DNA of 64,000 nt from Carallia brachiata (GCA_021464245.1 JADCRB010000026.1:1506639-1570638); one strand, 5' to 3'; numbered from the stretch's first letter, positions 1 to 13,342 are shown. Made by a program: numbers and translations. Notes: generated by a model not told the origin, from the sequence alone.

Positions 1-1091
1 AGTTGAGACTTTTAGTTTAGAATAAAAGTGTAATTTCTAATCTATAAAATTTTTACTAAGAAAAAAAATAGATTAGTTACATAAATGATGTAGTTCATTT
101 CATTTTAAATCTAACTTGTAAAACTTTACCCATTAAATCTAAGCTTTCAATTCATTACGAATAAAATGCTCCGTGCATCTCAAGTGAAAAAAAAAAAAAA
201 AAAAAAAAGAATTGCGCCAAATGTATTTTTCTCTTATAAATCAAACCAAAATTTTTCAATGTTACAATAAATTTAGGAAGACAAAAAACCTTTTTGGCCA
301 ATGGAACTTTTGTATTTTAAACAACCTTAACTAGCTAAGGCATTTATTTACGGAAAGTAATGAGCCATTAATTAATTGTTATAAATGTGGAGCTATCTAT
401 TGATGTATTATTATTCTTTTTCTTTATTTTCACCAAGGGAGAACACATTTTTTTTGGGGCATTTCAATCTTGTTGGTTTCAAATTCCTTTTATTCCTGTC
501 CTACGTTTGACTCGTCACGTAACTCAACACAATTCATTGATAAAATAACATCAGTAATATAAAAAATTTTAATGTATGAAAAAATAAAGTGGTTGTCAAA
601 GATTATATAATTTTTTGAATAAATAAAATGATGTGAGCAATGGATAAATATGAATTATCGTTCGAGTATATGTAGGGAAGGATCTATATTGGTTAAGGGT
701 GCTCTATTATAACTTTTTTTTAAACCTCCATTTCTTAAAGTTGTCTCCATTTTTTTTTTGTATATATATATTTTTTTTTCTTTTGAAAAAATTCTTGGAA
801 TCGTCTCAGGGTATAATGCCGCAGAAGGGACTAACCTGGTGTGTGAGTCCTACATATGGAAAAAATAAATTTTTTGAAACTCGAAATTTCTTGTTCAAAA
901 CCACATGTTATGTAATAAAAATCAGTAAAATGTACAATAAGAATCAATAAATGTGCAACAAATGTGAAATAAACTTTTTGATAGCTTATTGAACATTACA
1001 TTATTCTCTCTTTCTTGCTATCTTCAATCAATTTACCTTTCTCTCTGTGTCGCTCTCCGCTTTCTCTCTATCTATCTTCGTTTCTCTTTTA

Positions 1092-1512
1092 CACTGTGAT
1101 TAGATAGTAAGAATTTAGTTAGAAAGAAAATGATTAAAAAAGAAATTTATGAGAAAGAAAAGTGAATAAATTTATTGTTTGGATAGATAGAAAAATATGA
1201 GAAAGAAAATGAATAAAAAGTGAAATGATGTATATAGAATGTAAAATGACCAACTTATCCCTCTTATTAGTGGTACTTTTTGGAAATCAAAAGTATGGGT
1301 GGGTTAGTTGATGGGCTAGGGCATTTAGGTATTTTTGCTTTTCTTTTTCTTTTTTCTGAAACTTTTTCTCTCAAAAAACTAGGTAAGACTGTAAGAGGAT
1401 ACTGATACAGTTGGAATCCACGGTTTTATATGATTTTACTAAACAGCAGAAAGTGTATTTTTTTGTGTGCTTTATTTTCTTTTTCTTTTCTTTTGATTTA
1501 CCAAACAGAGTG
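1092..1512. mobile_element. Tourist/PIF-like MITE, copy 1
   Basis: The block starts CACTGTGATTAGATAG and ends CCAAACAGAGTG. The reverse complement of the end (CACTCTGTTTGG) pairs imperfectly with the start, giving a terminal inverted repeat. TTA lies directly on both sides (1089-1091 and 1513-1515), the 3-bp duplication typical of PIF/Harbinger MITEs. The interior is A/T-rich with repeated GAGAAAGAAAA-type motifs and no coding capacity. Blocks at 37106-37484, 49205-49440 and 50738-50979 look like relatives. The boundaries come from the ends and the duplication; family membership is inferred. Confidence 0.55.
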
Positions 1513-2204
1513 TTAATCTCCGTCTTGCATATCTCCCTCAATCTCTCTCTAGTTTTGACGCTTTTTTGGTTATCTGCATGACAAGGAAAAACTATAAAAA
1601 ATAAATTACAGTTTTAAAAAATGTTGTGTCATTATACATAAAAATGAGGATGTTTTTATTGTGATTAGATGAACTCTTTTCGCTAACCAGAATTTTTCAT
1701 TATTCTAAAAAACAGAAAACGAGTAAATTTTTCTATGAAACATTTAAACTAAATAAAAATTAATTAGAATGCAAAGCATCTCCATAGCAGTATTTTTAGA
1801 CTCACGATCTTCCTCTCTTCCTCTAACATCTAACAACTGACAATTAAGTATTTCAAAAGTGAAGAAAAATATACTAAATAAGCATTTATATCTACGACTG
1901 ATCAAATTGGTGATTATATCATGCGAAGACCACAATAAATTTATAATCATAGGCATCACTCTCTAGCCTCTTTCTATCTCTTTAAAATCGCTCGTTCTTC
2001 AAAGAGCGCCACTTTTTTGTTCACTGACGGCGATAGCCAGTCACCTTCGTCAACCAACCACCGAACCTCCTCTCTTAGTTTCTGCTTCGGTCTTTTCCTT
2101 TTCCTCTTTCGCTCCTCCTCTCTTTGTGTCTCCTCCCTCTCCTCTTTGTTTTCCTCTTCCATTAGGCCCCCCAAATCAACTATGATGGGGCTTTTTAACT
2201 TGTT

Positions 2205-2668
2205 TTCCTCAAAATCGAGTCTCAATAACGTCATTCACGGCCTTCCCAATTCTAGATTCACATTCTTCGATGGTTTGCCATCATTTTTGCTGTTTCCAGT
2301 GTCAGCGTGGCCGTATCAGTCGCCTATGCTATAGTTTCTTACTCTGCTTTTACTGACAGTGTCGTCGTACCAGCTGCTAGAGCAACCGTCGGAACCCATG
2401 TTGCTACAGCTTTAGCTGGTGCTACCCCCATTGCCCCTGCTTTGCCAATGCAACCACCACTGCTGCCTACGTCTTCGCCCTCGCTGAACATGTCTCTGCC
2501 ACCTTCCTCGGCCGCAACCACTGCTGGTCGGAAGGGCCTCTGTTGTTTTTTGTTGGGTTGGGTGCCTTGTACTATGTGTGTTTGTTTTTGTTTGTACCGT
2601 AGTGCTGCTGGAAATTGTTACTGGGCGTATTTGGTTGATTTTTGTCATAATTATATTGAAGTCCAGTG
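2205..2668 (+). repeat. Coding-like dispersed repeat, copy A
   Basis: This relatively GC-rich island in AT-rich DNA is clearly related to a segment at about 15965-16545 on the opposite strand. Shared landmarks in order are an AATAA-G/C-GT...CATGG-like start, a GT(G/T)GCCGTxTCAG block, a TGTTGxxGGTTTTTT block, and an end reading as a 'CYWAYLVDF' or 'RCWAYPVDF' peptide followed by S/I-EV. One frame is open for about 120 codons and rich in Ala, Pro and Ser. I do not recognise the protein. The two copies have diverged by substitutions and indels, which suggests an old dispersed element with a former coding region, not a live gene. Confidence 0.5.
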
Positions 2669-5600
2669 ATTGTTAACTTGTACAGTTTAATCCAACTGAT
2701 TTAGAGTGAACTAAAAGCTTAATTTTGAATAAATTTAAATTCAGTCCGTAAATACTCTCTTTCAAAGGATTTGCGAAAAAAGACTTTATACTCAATTACT
2801 AAATGAGCGTTTTGACTATGTTGTTGGTAAGTCATCATTATCGCCTCTTATTCCTGTTTTGTGCAATTTTTTTTATATTTTCACATCATACTTATGTACA
2901 AATTTACATGATATTTAATATAATAATTTTTTTTTATAAAAAAAAAGACCACAATAATTACTTGGAGACTGCTACAATACTTTGCGGGCATGTATCTTTT
3001 CCACAATATATAATTGCCAAGGTTGCGAATCAGCCGAGTTGGTCAATATGAGCTTGTAAGTCTATTTATATAAACAAGTAATTGTCAGTATGAGCTTTGC
3101 ATAAAGTTTGTTTGACTTAGTGAGTCGCTTTGTATAAACGATTAATTTTTAATCTTAATTTTGGTGTTCTTTCAATAGGAGGATCAAGTTTTTTTTGAAC
3201 GAAAAAAAAAAATATTATTGATATGTAAATTATCGAATATGTAGATTGGAATTGGAAGTCATTATTTGCATCTTTATTCAATTTCTTCCCAATTGAGAAC
3301 TCATCACTTAAGAACTAATGAGATCAAATAAACATTTCACATTCCTGACTTCAATATTAACCAGTTTTAAATTAAATATTAACCTTGCCTACAAACTTTG
3401 TAAGGAAAGGAACGGCAGCGGAAGGATCAAGTTTTAACAATATTGAGTTTCACTCGTGACGGCTCGTGACTTGCCTGATAATAAGCTTTTTAATGGACTT
3501 AATATGCTCGTTTTCAAGTAACATATCACATATTTTCAACGAACTCTAAGATTAAATACATTAAAATATGATTATTTTTACCAACGTAAATATTTTGTCA
3601 TTTTAATTTTATTTGGTAACAATATTTTCTTTCCATGACAAGAAATCTCTTTTCTAAGAAAATCCTTAATTTCTTGCATGACATTGACCCTCAACACTAT
3701 ATTTCTCCCTTTCAAGCCAGAATACACCTAGCTGGAAGGATTCAAACTTTTTACCATACATAACTATTTATCTTTTACTACTATAAACAATGAATATTGC
3801 TCATAATTATTTGGGAGGCTTGAGTCATAAAGATTCGACTCGTTTAATTCAACGAGGTTAGACTCAATTCATTAGTTAAATGATTTTATTCTAGAAATTT
3901 TTTTATTATTGTTTATTTATTGAGTTAAACCTGAACATATAAAAATATATTTAGGTTCTTAGGAAACACTTAATAGTTAAGAATTTAAATTTTTATTTTA
4001 GAGTTCTTAATTTAATTCTTAAAAATGAATATAAAATTTATAAAAATGAGAAAAACTACTTCATTTGCAACTCATGACTTAATAAACATCTTAATAAAGA
4101 AAAGAAAAAATCTCCGATCACTTTGTTTCCCAACACTAATCTTAGGTTTGGTTACTCTAACTATTTCTTTTTAAGATGATAAATGTTTTCGTAAATTGGA
4201 AATTTAGTAGCCTGATACAGCTTATACAAAAAGGTTTATAAATGATCCAAAAAAAAGACATTAAAAAATAATCAAGAACAAATTTTCTTTGCTATATATC
4301 AGATCATCAGTATGCTATTGTCATCAAGGAGCAAATCACTACATAAATTTTTAAGTTTCTTGAAAGAACTAAAAACGTCAGACAAAAGAAAAAGATGTAG
4401 GAGTTGACGTCTTATCTTATCTATTAAATGGAAGGAAACTTCCAAGTGAAGTGCCCGATAATTTCTTCTTCTTCTTCATAAATCATAATTTACTCGAAAA
4501 AAAAGATAGGAAGTTTGTAAATAATTTAATTGAGGGGGCGTGCATCTGCTTGAAGAAATGGCAAACGTAGCAGTTGACAACACCAATAATTTCATGCGAG
4601 CAAGGAAGCGAAACCTATGGGTAAACCTCAATAAAATAAATGAGAATGTTATGTACTACAATTTAGATTTAGGTACCAAATGCTTCAAAGGCGAAACAAC
4701 GGAGCGTGCTGTAAGGAACCAGCCAGCACATAATAATAATATAGAATAAAGTTTACTAAGAGTTTACACGACCATAAACTGCCTGACCAGTCCCACGCCG
4801 TCCCACCCCCAGAATAATATATGAACATCTTTTTTTTTTTTAGCAAAAAAATATCACTTTATAGATATGATAGTTACCGATTCTTTAAATTTGAGGCTGA
4901 CTTTTACCGTTTACATCCTCAATTCAACCTTTTGCAAAGGGTCTTACTGCTGGAGCACTACTGAGATTGAAACGGATATCTCCCCAATCCAACGACAGTG
5001 TTAATGAGTTTGAAATCTATACGTCATGCTACAATCATTTGCTCCCGAAGCAGTCAACTAGCTTGTTGATAGATGATAGAATAGATACGAGAACTCGAAT
5101 TCAAATTAATATTAAAAGAGGCGTGTAAAAACACAATTAAACTACTACCTCTGATTGTATAAACAACTTTCTTTTATTTTAGTACGCTTCAGTATGTACA
5201 TTTTATGTGACTAGTATTATTTTGAATCCAATACGCTCTAGTTGTTAGAAATTTGATTTTTTGTTTTTGAGTCTGATTCTATAAAAGAATACAAAATATA
5301 TGAGAACGAAGTTATGCCTACTTAAAACTCAGGCATATGAATGTTTTAATATATTAGAAAAATCGTGGGTGCTAAAATTAACAAATATTTACAAGATTTT
5401 TGTCACAGGCTTTAAGATTGAAAAAGATAATTGTGTTTCGTAAAATGTCGTTAAGAAAAAGAAAAACACACACACAACACAACGTGGATCCAATTGAACA
5501 TGTCGTAAATACAGAGACAATTTTTCTTCTTTCCCCTCCTTCAGATATTTATGTTTTTTTTTTTGTTGACGGAATAGATATTTAAGCGTTCATTACATCA

Positions 5601-6298
5601 ATTCTTTTTTGGTTTTCAAAATAAAAAAACATAGGTAGTATCCATAGTTTTGACAAGAAAAGTTGCACATAATTCACTGTGCGTGGTGAGAAAGGATCAC
5701 TGCTCTCAACAAAGAAAAAAACAAATTTCAGAATACCCAATACAATTCACCAAGCCACTATAACAAGTTAGCAACAATTGAAAAGAGTGAAATGATGATA
5801 ATGAAAGAAATTTTAGGATGCTCGTGTACGGATCTTTGAATTTGTATCTTCTCTTTAACTAATGATTAAGTACCCGCTTAAGTGAGAAAAAACGGTAATA
5901 TAGTATTAGATTTTAAACTCAATAATTATCATAATTTTTAATAAAAAAATTACACTTAATCTTACTCATTCTCGAGTAATAAATTTGTTCTTTTAAGATT
6001 GGATGAATGAAGCATTACAAGCTTCAGTTAAAAAATGTGAAAAAAAAAACACTGCGGCGTGAATCTTTTTTTTAAGTTAAAAAAAGACAATTAGATTGTT
6101 ATTAAGTAGTAATTAATCAATTACTAAAATAATTATATTATTATTATATAAATGAAATCGCAGGTGGTGAGTTGGGTTAGATCAATTAACAAACGCCGTT
6201 AAAAAAACACAAAAACATCGTTTAAAAGAACATGGGAGTGGGTCCCCCTTACCCCGCAGCAGACGCAGTGGAAAAAGTTAGAGAGAGAGACACACAGG

Positions 6299-6651
6299 GT
6301 GGGCGCAGCGGCTGAGCGTACCTCGTTCTTTACAGACTGTAAGTTTGTTACTCATCTCCACCAACCAAACAGCCCCTCCACATCCACCTCCGCCCTCTCA
6401 ACCGCCATTCTCTGCGGACTCCCTCCGCCGCCCTCCCCCCAACGCCACCACTCCACCGCCTCAGACAAGACACAAACGCATTACCCAGTTCTATCTGTGT
6501 TTTTTAGGGTTTCGAGTTCTGTCTGTCAGTTTATGTGTGTGTGTGTCTGAGGGTTTTTTTTTTTTTTTCTTAATTTTTTTCCAGATGTTGAAGAATCGAT
6601 AGGTTGCATTTTGATTTTGCGGCTGCTTCATCATCTTCTTCTTCATCACTA
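6299..6651 (+). promoter_or_regulatory. 5' leader of the receptor kinase, with possible leader intron and short uORF
   Basis: The sequence changes from AT-rich to CT/CA-rich around 6240-6480, as plant 5' leaders often do. At 6550-6584 a long T-run ends in TTTCCAG, which looks like a 3' splice site, so a leader intron may end at 6584. Directly after it comes a five-codon upstream reading frame (ATG 6585, stop 6600-6602), 49 bases before the main ATG. If retained in the mRNA, this uORF could dampen translation. Confidence 0.4.
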
Positions 6652-9600
6652 ATGACTCTCCGTCCTTCTTTCACTTTCTTCGTTCTTCTTTTTTCGATGC
6701 TATTTATTATTCCCATTTCGTCCGCCGACTCGGCTGCTGATCCGGATTCGGGTTCGGAGGTCCGCAGCTTACTGGAGTTCAAGAAGGGAATCCAGTACGA
6801 CCCGCTCGACAAAATCCTATCCGCATGGAACAGCTCTTCTCTTTCCGACCCGAATTCGTGCCCCGCTTCTTGGCCCGGCATTACGTGCGACCCCACCACC
6901 AATTCCGTCGCCGCCATCGCCCTAGACCGCCTTGGCCTCGCCGGCGACCTCAAGTTCTTTACTTTACTCCCCCTCAAGTCTCTCCTGAAGCTCTCCCTCT
7001 CTGGTAACCACTTCACCGGTCGGCTCGTGCCCTCAATGGGATCCATGAGCTCGCTTCAGCACTTGGATCTGTCGGAAAACAATTTTTCTGGGCCCATCCC
7101 GGGTCGGATCGCGGAGCTCTGGAGCTTGAAGTACGTTAATTTGTCAGCGAATGGCTTTGAGGGCGGGTTTCCGGTCGGCTTACCGGTCGGGTTTAGGAAT
7201 TTGCAGCAATTGAGGGTTTTGGATTTGCATTCTAATAAGCTCTCCGGTGATATCTCCCTGATTTTGCGCGAATTGATTAACTTGGACCATCTGGATTTGA
7301 GCGACAATGTTTTTCACGGTGCGCTTGATGGCCTCAGCACGGACAATGTTTCGGGTTTGGCAAACACGGTGCGTGTTGTCAACTTTAGCCGAAACGTGCT
7401 CAATGGTGGGTTTTTTAGAGCAGAGGTGATGGCGTTGTTCAGGAACTTGCAGGTTTTGGATTTCGGTAACAGTGGAATCAATGGGGAGTTGCCATCATTT
7501 GTGTCTTTGCTGAATTTAGGGGTTTTGAGGTTGGGGAATAATCAGCTGTTTGGGCCTGTCCCGGAGGAACTGCTGAACGGGTCAATGCCAATCGAAGAAC
7601 TGGATCTTAGTGGCAATGGATTCACAGGTAGTGCATCTTCAATTGTCTTTTCTAAATTTGAGGATTCTCTTTCCAGTTAGTACTCTCTCTAGGGTGTTTT
7701 GCCGACTGAATTAGTAATTATCATGGTGAAAGTTAAACAATTCTGGCATGTATTTATTATTGATTTTGCTTCGGGCATTTACCATTTCTGATGCCGTTAA
7801 TGTAGAGGACGGCAACACTTTCATCGTGTGTCATATTCTCTTATTTTCCCCTTTTACAATTAGTGTCCTTGTATACAGAAGCTGCATCCATGATGATTTG
7901 CTGATTATGGTCATTTGGGACTTGAATTTGAACAAAATAAAGATTGTACATCCATAAGATTAAGGCGGTTCAGTGGTCCCCTTCTTCCGTTATGACTTAA
8001 CGCACTAACTTTCATATTGATAATGAACTTTATATTTTTGCAGGTTCTATAAGTGGAATTAATTCTACAACGCTGAATGTTTTGAATCTTTCTTCAAACG
8101 GTTTATCAGGCACTTTGCCTATTTTTCTTCAAAAATGTTCAGTTGTGGATTTGAGTAGAAATATGATCTCTGGGGACCTGTCTGTAATGCAGTATTGGGA
8201 AGCCAGCCTAGAGATACTCGATTTGAGTTCAAACAATCTCTCAGGAAGTTTGCCAAACTTGACTTCCAAGTTTGTGACTTTGAGAAGACTTTATCTTCAG
8301 AATAATTCCCTAGAAGGTAATGTGCCTCCACAATTTGGGGCTAGTTCAGGACTGTCTGATGTGGACCTCAGTTTAAATCACCTTGGGGGGTCCCTTCCAA
8401 GTGGGTTTTTTGTTTCAGTGACCTTGACAAACTTGAACCTATCAAGAAATCATTTTACAGGGCCAATTCCTATCCAGGGCTCACATGCAAGTGCTTTGCT
8501 ACTGTTACCTTCTTCTCCGCAGATGGAATCTCTGGATCTGTCTCACAATTCCTTGACAGGTATCCTGCCTTCAGACATTGGCAACATGGAAAGGCTCAAA
8601 ATTCTAAGTGTCTCAAACAATGATTTGTCAGGACAGCTACCAACAGAATTGAGCAAACTTATCTACTTGCAGTACCTTGATTTATCTGGAAACAAGTTTC
8701 AGGGTACAATCCCTGATAGGCTTCCATCCAGCCTAATTGGGTTTAATGTGTCCTATAATGAGTTATCAGGAACTGTTCCAGATAGCTTGGGAACAAAATT
8801 TGGTACCTCTTCATTTCGTCCTGGCAATCAGTTACTAATTATCCCTGGGGAGTCGCGAAATTCTGTGCCAGATCATATTGCTCACCAAAGAACACACCAC
8901 AGTTTAAAAAGGAACATTACAATAGCGATAATTGCTGCTGTAGCTGGAACCACTGTGGCGATTGCTTTGGCTCTACTGGCCTTAAAACAAATAAAGCAAA
9001 AAGAATATGCTAGGAGCAGTGAATTTAGGGGCCAAATGTCAAGGGAAGAAGCAAAGGTGGGAAGATCTTCACGGCCTTCCCTTTTTCATTTCCACTCAAA
9101 TGTTCACCGTCCTCAAAGTTCATTAAGTTTTTCAAACGATCACTTACTTACTTCGAATTCAAGGTCATTATCTGGGCAGACAGAAGTTGCAACTGAAATT
9201 GTTGAGCATGAATTGCCCCAGGGAGTGGTAGGCAGTTCTGCTTCTTTGCATCCTAATGTGCTTGATAATCACCCCACCACATCTGCAAGGAAATCTTCTC
9301 CTGAATCCCCCTTGTCTTTGTCACCCCGTTTTATTGAGGCACGCGAACAGCCTGTGACATTGGATGTCTATTCACCAGATCGTTTGGCTGGAGAACTGTT
9401 CTTCCTAGATGCTTCGTTAGCTTTCACCGCGGAGGAGTTGTCCCGAGCTCCAGCAGAAGTTCTTGGAAGAAGCAGCCATGGAACTCTATATAAAGCCACT
9501 TTAGATAGCGGGCATGTTTTGACTGTGAAGTGGCTGCGTGTTGGACTGGTCAAACATAAGAAAGAATTTGCTAAAGAAGTAAAAAGAATAGGCTCTATAA

Positions 9601-12600
9601 GACATCCAAACATTGTTTCTCTGCGAGCATATTATTGGGGCCCCAGGGAGCAAGAGAGGCTTCTTTTGGCAGACTATGTACAAGGAGATAGTTTGGCTCT
9701 CCACCTATATGGTGAGCATCTTGATGCCTTTTATTCTGCTGCATTGACCTTTGTGCTATTGTCCATATGTCATTTTCTGATATTGTTAGGAAAATAGTAG
9801 ACTATCGGTGCTGTTAATTGTTGCATAGTGCTCTTATATTTCCTGAGAAAATAGGGAATATTGTGACAATCATTCTTTGCATTTTCTTAGATCTAGATCT
9901 GGTATTCTCTTGACTCTTTTTTGCTCCTAAGCAAGAATTTCGGCTGAAAGATATGCTGGATTACTTTGCACTTCCTATAAAACTTGTGTGTCACATGCAA
10001 CATAATGGCTACTTGTGTCTTTGTGGATTAGGAGAATCATGCTAGGAATATAGTTGAAACTATCTTCCTGCAACATACTTTGTATTAGTATCTTGCAGCA
10101 TTTTTTATTATACCCCCACCCCTAGACCAGTCAAATTTGCAGGGTTCATCATTACCTCGCACTTCGACAGACAATGGTATGTCACGTAGAACTCATGATT
10201 CTGAATCTGTATGTCACATGAAACTCGTCATTCTATATATGGTCCTTGTTGGTTTGATGAGGGATGAAAGGGAAAGCATTGTAGCTGAAATTGAGGCATT
10301 AGAGCTGCAACTTTGCAGCAGAGCATGGTTTTGAAAGAAAACAGAAAAATTGCAGAGAAAGTGATGCATAGAAGGTTAGAAGAACTTGCTTACAGCAAGA
10401 AGATGATGCAAATTCATCTGATTTTCATTGATCATAAAGCCTCTTTATATAGAAATGAGTTTAACATTCAAATTCAAATACAAATTTCAAAAAACTAGCT
10501 GTTAATGTAGCTGTTATAGCTGACAGATTTTGTAACATGCAAAAGTTGACAGAAAATGCCAAAGTAACAGCACCAATTCTCAACACTCTTCCTTGGTGCT
10601 GGGATTTTGGTGATGATGCATTGAAAACAAAAAGTTCTTTGATGAAACTGATGTGGTCTTTTTCTTTGATTGCTCCTCCTTGAAGGAATTGCTGAGATTT
10701 GAAGAAAAAGGTTGAGTTTGTTGTTGTTGTTGATGGCATGAACATCCCTGTACAGACTTTGCAGCAGGAATGGTATTGGAGTTCATTTTTTAACCTCTCG
10801 AACTCATGATAGAGGGCATTGATGGGTGAGTTCATTCTTTAGCCTCCCGAACTCAAGATAGAGGTCATTGGTGCTTTGATGAAAGGTTTTTGATGAGTGT
10901 TGCATGAGCAATGAGAAATTTGATGATGTTTTTGAGATGATTTTTGAGAGAAGAGATGTTCTTTGAGGGTGGAAAATGCAACTGAGATTTTGAGAGAGAT
11001 GAAAAGAGTTGCTGCAGAGAATGAAAGGAACAAAGATGATGATCTACTGCTGGAAATGATAGCAGTAAGATGATGTTCTGATTTTTAGGGAATGTGGCTG
11101 ATTTTTTTGAAAGATCACAGGCCCCTCAAGATCATTATGCTCTGATACCACTTTGTTGGTTTGATGAGGGATGAAAGGGAAAGCATTGTAGCTGAAATTG
11201 AGGCATTAGAGCTGCAACTTTGCAGCAGAGCATGGTTTTGAAAGAAAACAGAAAAATTGCAGAGAAAGTGATGCATAGAAGGTTCGAAGAACTTGCTTAC
11301 AGCAAGGAGATGATGCAAATTCATCTGATTTTCATTGATCATAAACCCTCTTTATATAGAAATGAGTTTAACATTCAAATTCAAATACAAATTTCAAAAA
11401 ACTAGTTGTTAATGTAGCTGTTATAGCTGACAGATTTTGTAACATTCAAAAGTTGACAGAAAATGCCAAAGTAACAGCACCAATTCTCAACAGTCCTTGC
11501 TTTACACTGTCACATTAAAGTTAAGCTAGGACTTCCTATCTTTGAATTGTCAAATGATCTGCCTCCAGAGAAATGAGTACTTTACATTAGTAGATTGTTT
11601 TCTTTAAAATTTTTCTTAAGGTGGATGATATGATCAGACAGGTGATCCGGTCAAGTTAGCTTATTAAGCAGGAAATGTAATTAGCCTGATGTATTGGTAG
11701 CTTTATACGTTAGAGTTGTGTCGCTTTCTATATTGTGAACTTGCATCAGGATTTGATCTTGGTAACCCTCTTCTTTGTATGGTGTTATAATTTCAAAAAT
11801 ATTATTTTGCCCTCTCCCTTGGTTTGGGTTTTATCTTCTATTTTCTGCCAGCTTAGATTTTTTGCTTTACAATAGTAGACACTGTCCTTAATCTAGCAGA
11901 AAAGGAAGAAGAAAAAACATAAAGCTGCCTGTCCACCACAACAAATGACAGTCTGTTGGAGGAAGGACTTGTACTGAAATCGAATTAAAAGGGAATTTTG
12001 GCAGAAATCGGATTGGATTACTTACGAGGCATTAGTACAGCTAGGTGTTCTTGAAGACAAAAATGGGGCTGTATATAGAGCAGGATTTAACTTGTGGTGC
12101 ATTCAATTGCTGAAATGCAAAACCTTTGTTAAGCAGGGATGACTTGGACATAGGTCTACGGGAAAGGAGGTTCTCTATCAATATATATTCTACCCAAAAC
12201 AGGAAGATAATTGACTTTTATTCTTATGAATACTGTAGGTTTTCCTGTTCATGTATATGGTTGTGGACCTTGTGCTTGACTTTGGTGTGCCATGCTTTAT
12301 CAGGCACAGAGTTATCATGGAAGAACTAGTGACGTTACCACGTAGCTAGGAAAGCATCTGTGACATGGTCAAACAAAAAGTATGCATTTATTTATGTGCT
12401 GTAGACAGTAATGATAATAACTTTTGTCAACGCTGGATATTTGTATACAAAGACAACATTCCGAAGATTATGGTATAAACAAAAGAATTGATAGTGGCAC
12501 TCTTTACTTGAAGATCTCTTATTTCTTTTTTCGGTTAGAAGTCCTCTTTCCTTTGCAGTATTATCCCTTTCCTTGAACCTTGGCAATGATCAAACTTTGC

Positions 12601-13342
12601 AAAAAAGCTGTATTTTCCATACAAATGTATCTTTGGCCCATACATAGTTGTAAGTTGTTCTTGTAGTTACATGTGCTTGTACGATCATAGTGCAAACAAG
12701 TTACTAATTTCTAGTGAGCTTTCTTTTTAATTTTTTATTGTGTGATCAAATACGTGTTATGCAGAGACCACGCCTCGGAGATATTCTCTGTTATCATTCA
12801 GCCAAAGACTAAAAGTTGCTGTTGATGTTGCTCAATGTCTGCTGTACCTTCATGATAGAGGCCTACTTCATGGGAACTTAAAGCCAACAAATATTCTCCT
12901 AGATGGTCCTGATTATAATGTTCGCCTCTCTGATTATGGTCTTTTCCGCTTGATGACGCCTAGTGGGATTGCAGAGCAGGTACTGAATATGGGAGCACTT
13001 GGATATTGTGCTCCAGAACTTGCTAATGCATCTAAGCCAACCCCGTCGGTCAAGGCTGATGTATATGCATTTGGAGTGATACTAATGGAGCTGTTGACCA
13101 GAAGAAGCGCCGGAGACATAATATCGGGTCAATCAGGAGCAGTTGATCTTACTGATTGGGTTCGGTTATGTGATCAAGAAGGAAGACGAATGGATTGCAT
13201 TGACAGAGATATTGCAGGTGGGGAAGAAGCTTCAAAAGCAATGGATGATTTGCTTGCCATAGCACTTAGGTGCATTCTCCCAGTAAATGAGCGGCCTAAC
13301 ATCAGACAAGTCTTGGAGGATATGTCATCTATGCCTGTTTGA
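6652..13342 (+). CDS. LRR receptor-like kinase with atypical kinase domain (At5g10020 type)
   Basis: Three exons, 6652-7627, 8044-9711 and 12765-13342, join in frame to 1073 residues, close to the roughly 1050 of the Arabidopsis relative. In order: a signal peptide (about 1-25); an LRR N-cap with 'SLLEFKKGI' and paired Cys; about 20 plant-type LRRs; a transmembrane helix (about 617-639); a Ser-rich juxtamembrane stretch; and a kinase domain (about 785-1065). The glycine loop reads LGRSSHGTLYKA and the ATP lysine is K821 (TVKWL). The catalytic HRD is HGN (917-919) and DFG is DYG (938-940), so phosphotransfer is doubtful; UniProt calls the Arabidopsis relative 'probable inactive receptor kinase'. 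It should sit in the plasma membrane; its ligand is unknown. The first in-frame ATG before the signal peptide was chosen (6652). The 3 kb second intron lies inside the kinase domain, after 'LHLY', and hosts an LTR element. Confidence 0.95.
10247..10585 (-). repeat. LTR, left copy (3' LTR of the minus-strand element)
   Basis: 339 bp with TG...CA ends, matching 11154-11492 except for about five substitutions. It is preceded by the GTCCT target duplication. An open frame on the plus strand across it recurs in the other LTR and has no protein meaning. Confidence 0.92.
11154..11492 (-). repeat. LTR, right copy (5' LTR of the minus-strand element)
   Basis: 339 bp with TG...CA ends, adjacent to the tRNA primer site at 11139-11150 and followed by the GTCCT target duplication. 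Confidence 0.92.

Larger units (their letters stand above)
1..6298. other. AT-rich intergenic DNA upstream of the receptor kinase
   Basis: No convincing gene was found on either strand. The region has many poly-A and poly-T runs (for example an A-run near 188-208) and short open frames without family character. Two structured items inside it are listed separately: a Tourist-like MITE (1092-1512) and a coding-like repeat (2205-2668). The short ATG frame near 4558-4749 has no recognisable motif and lies in ordinary AT-rich sequence. Confidence 0.6.
10247..11492 (-). mobile_element. Complete small non-autonomous LTR element (TRIM-like) in the kinase intron
   Basis: Two 339-bp direct repeats (10247-10585 and 11154-11492) begin TGTTGG and end CAACA. 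They are flanked by a perfect 5-bp duplication, GTCCT (10242-10246 and 11493-11497). Three bases inside the right LTR lies GCTCTGATACCA (11139-11150), the complement of the primer binding site TGGTATCAGAGC used with initiator Met-tRNA, so the element points to the minus strand. A purine-rich tract (AAGGAAGAG on the minus strand) abuts the left LTR as the polypurine tract. The 568-bp interior encodes no gag or pol. I count 5 differences between the LTRs (about 1.5%), so the insertion is fairly young. It sits antisense in intron 2 of the receptor kinase. Confidence 0.93.

Noticed and set aside
10313..11405. Two near-identical 61-codon frames in the kinase intron
   Set aside because: They are the same stretch of the two LTRs, not genes.
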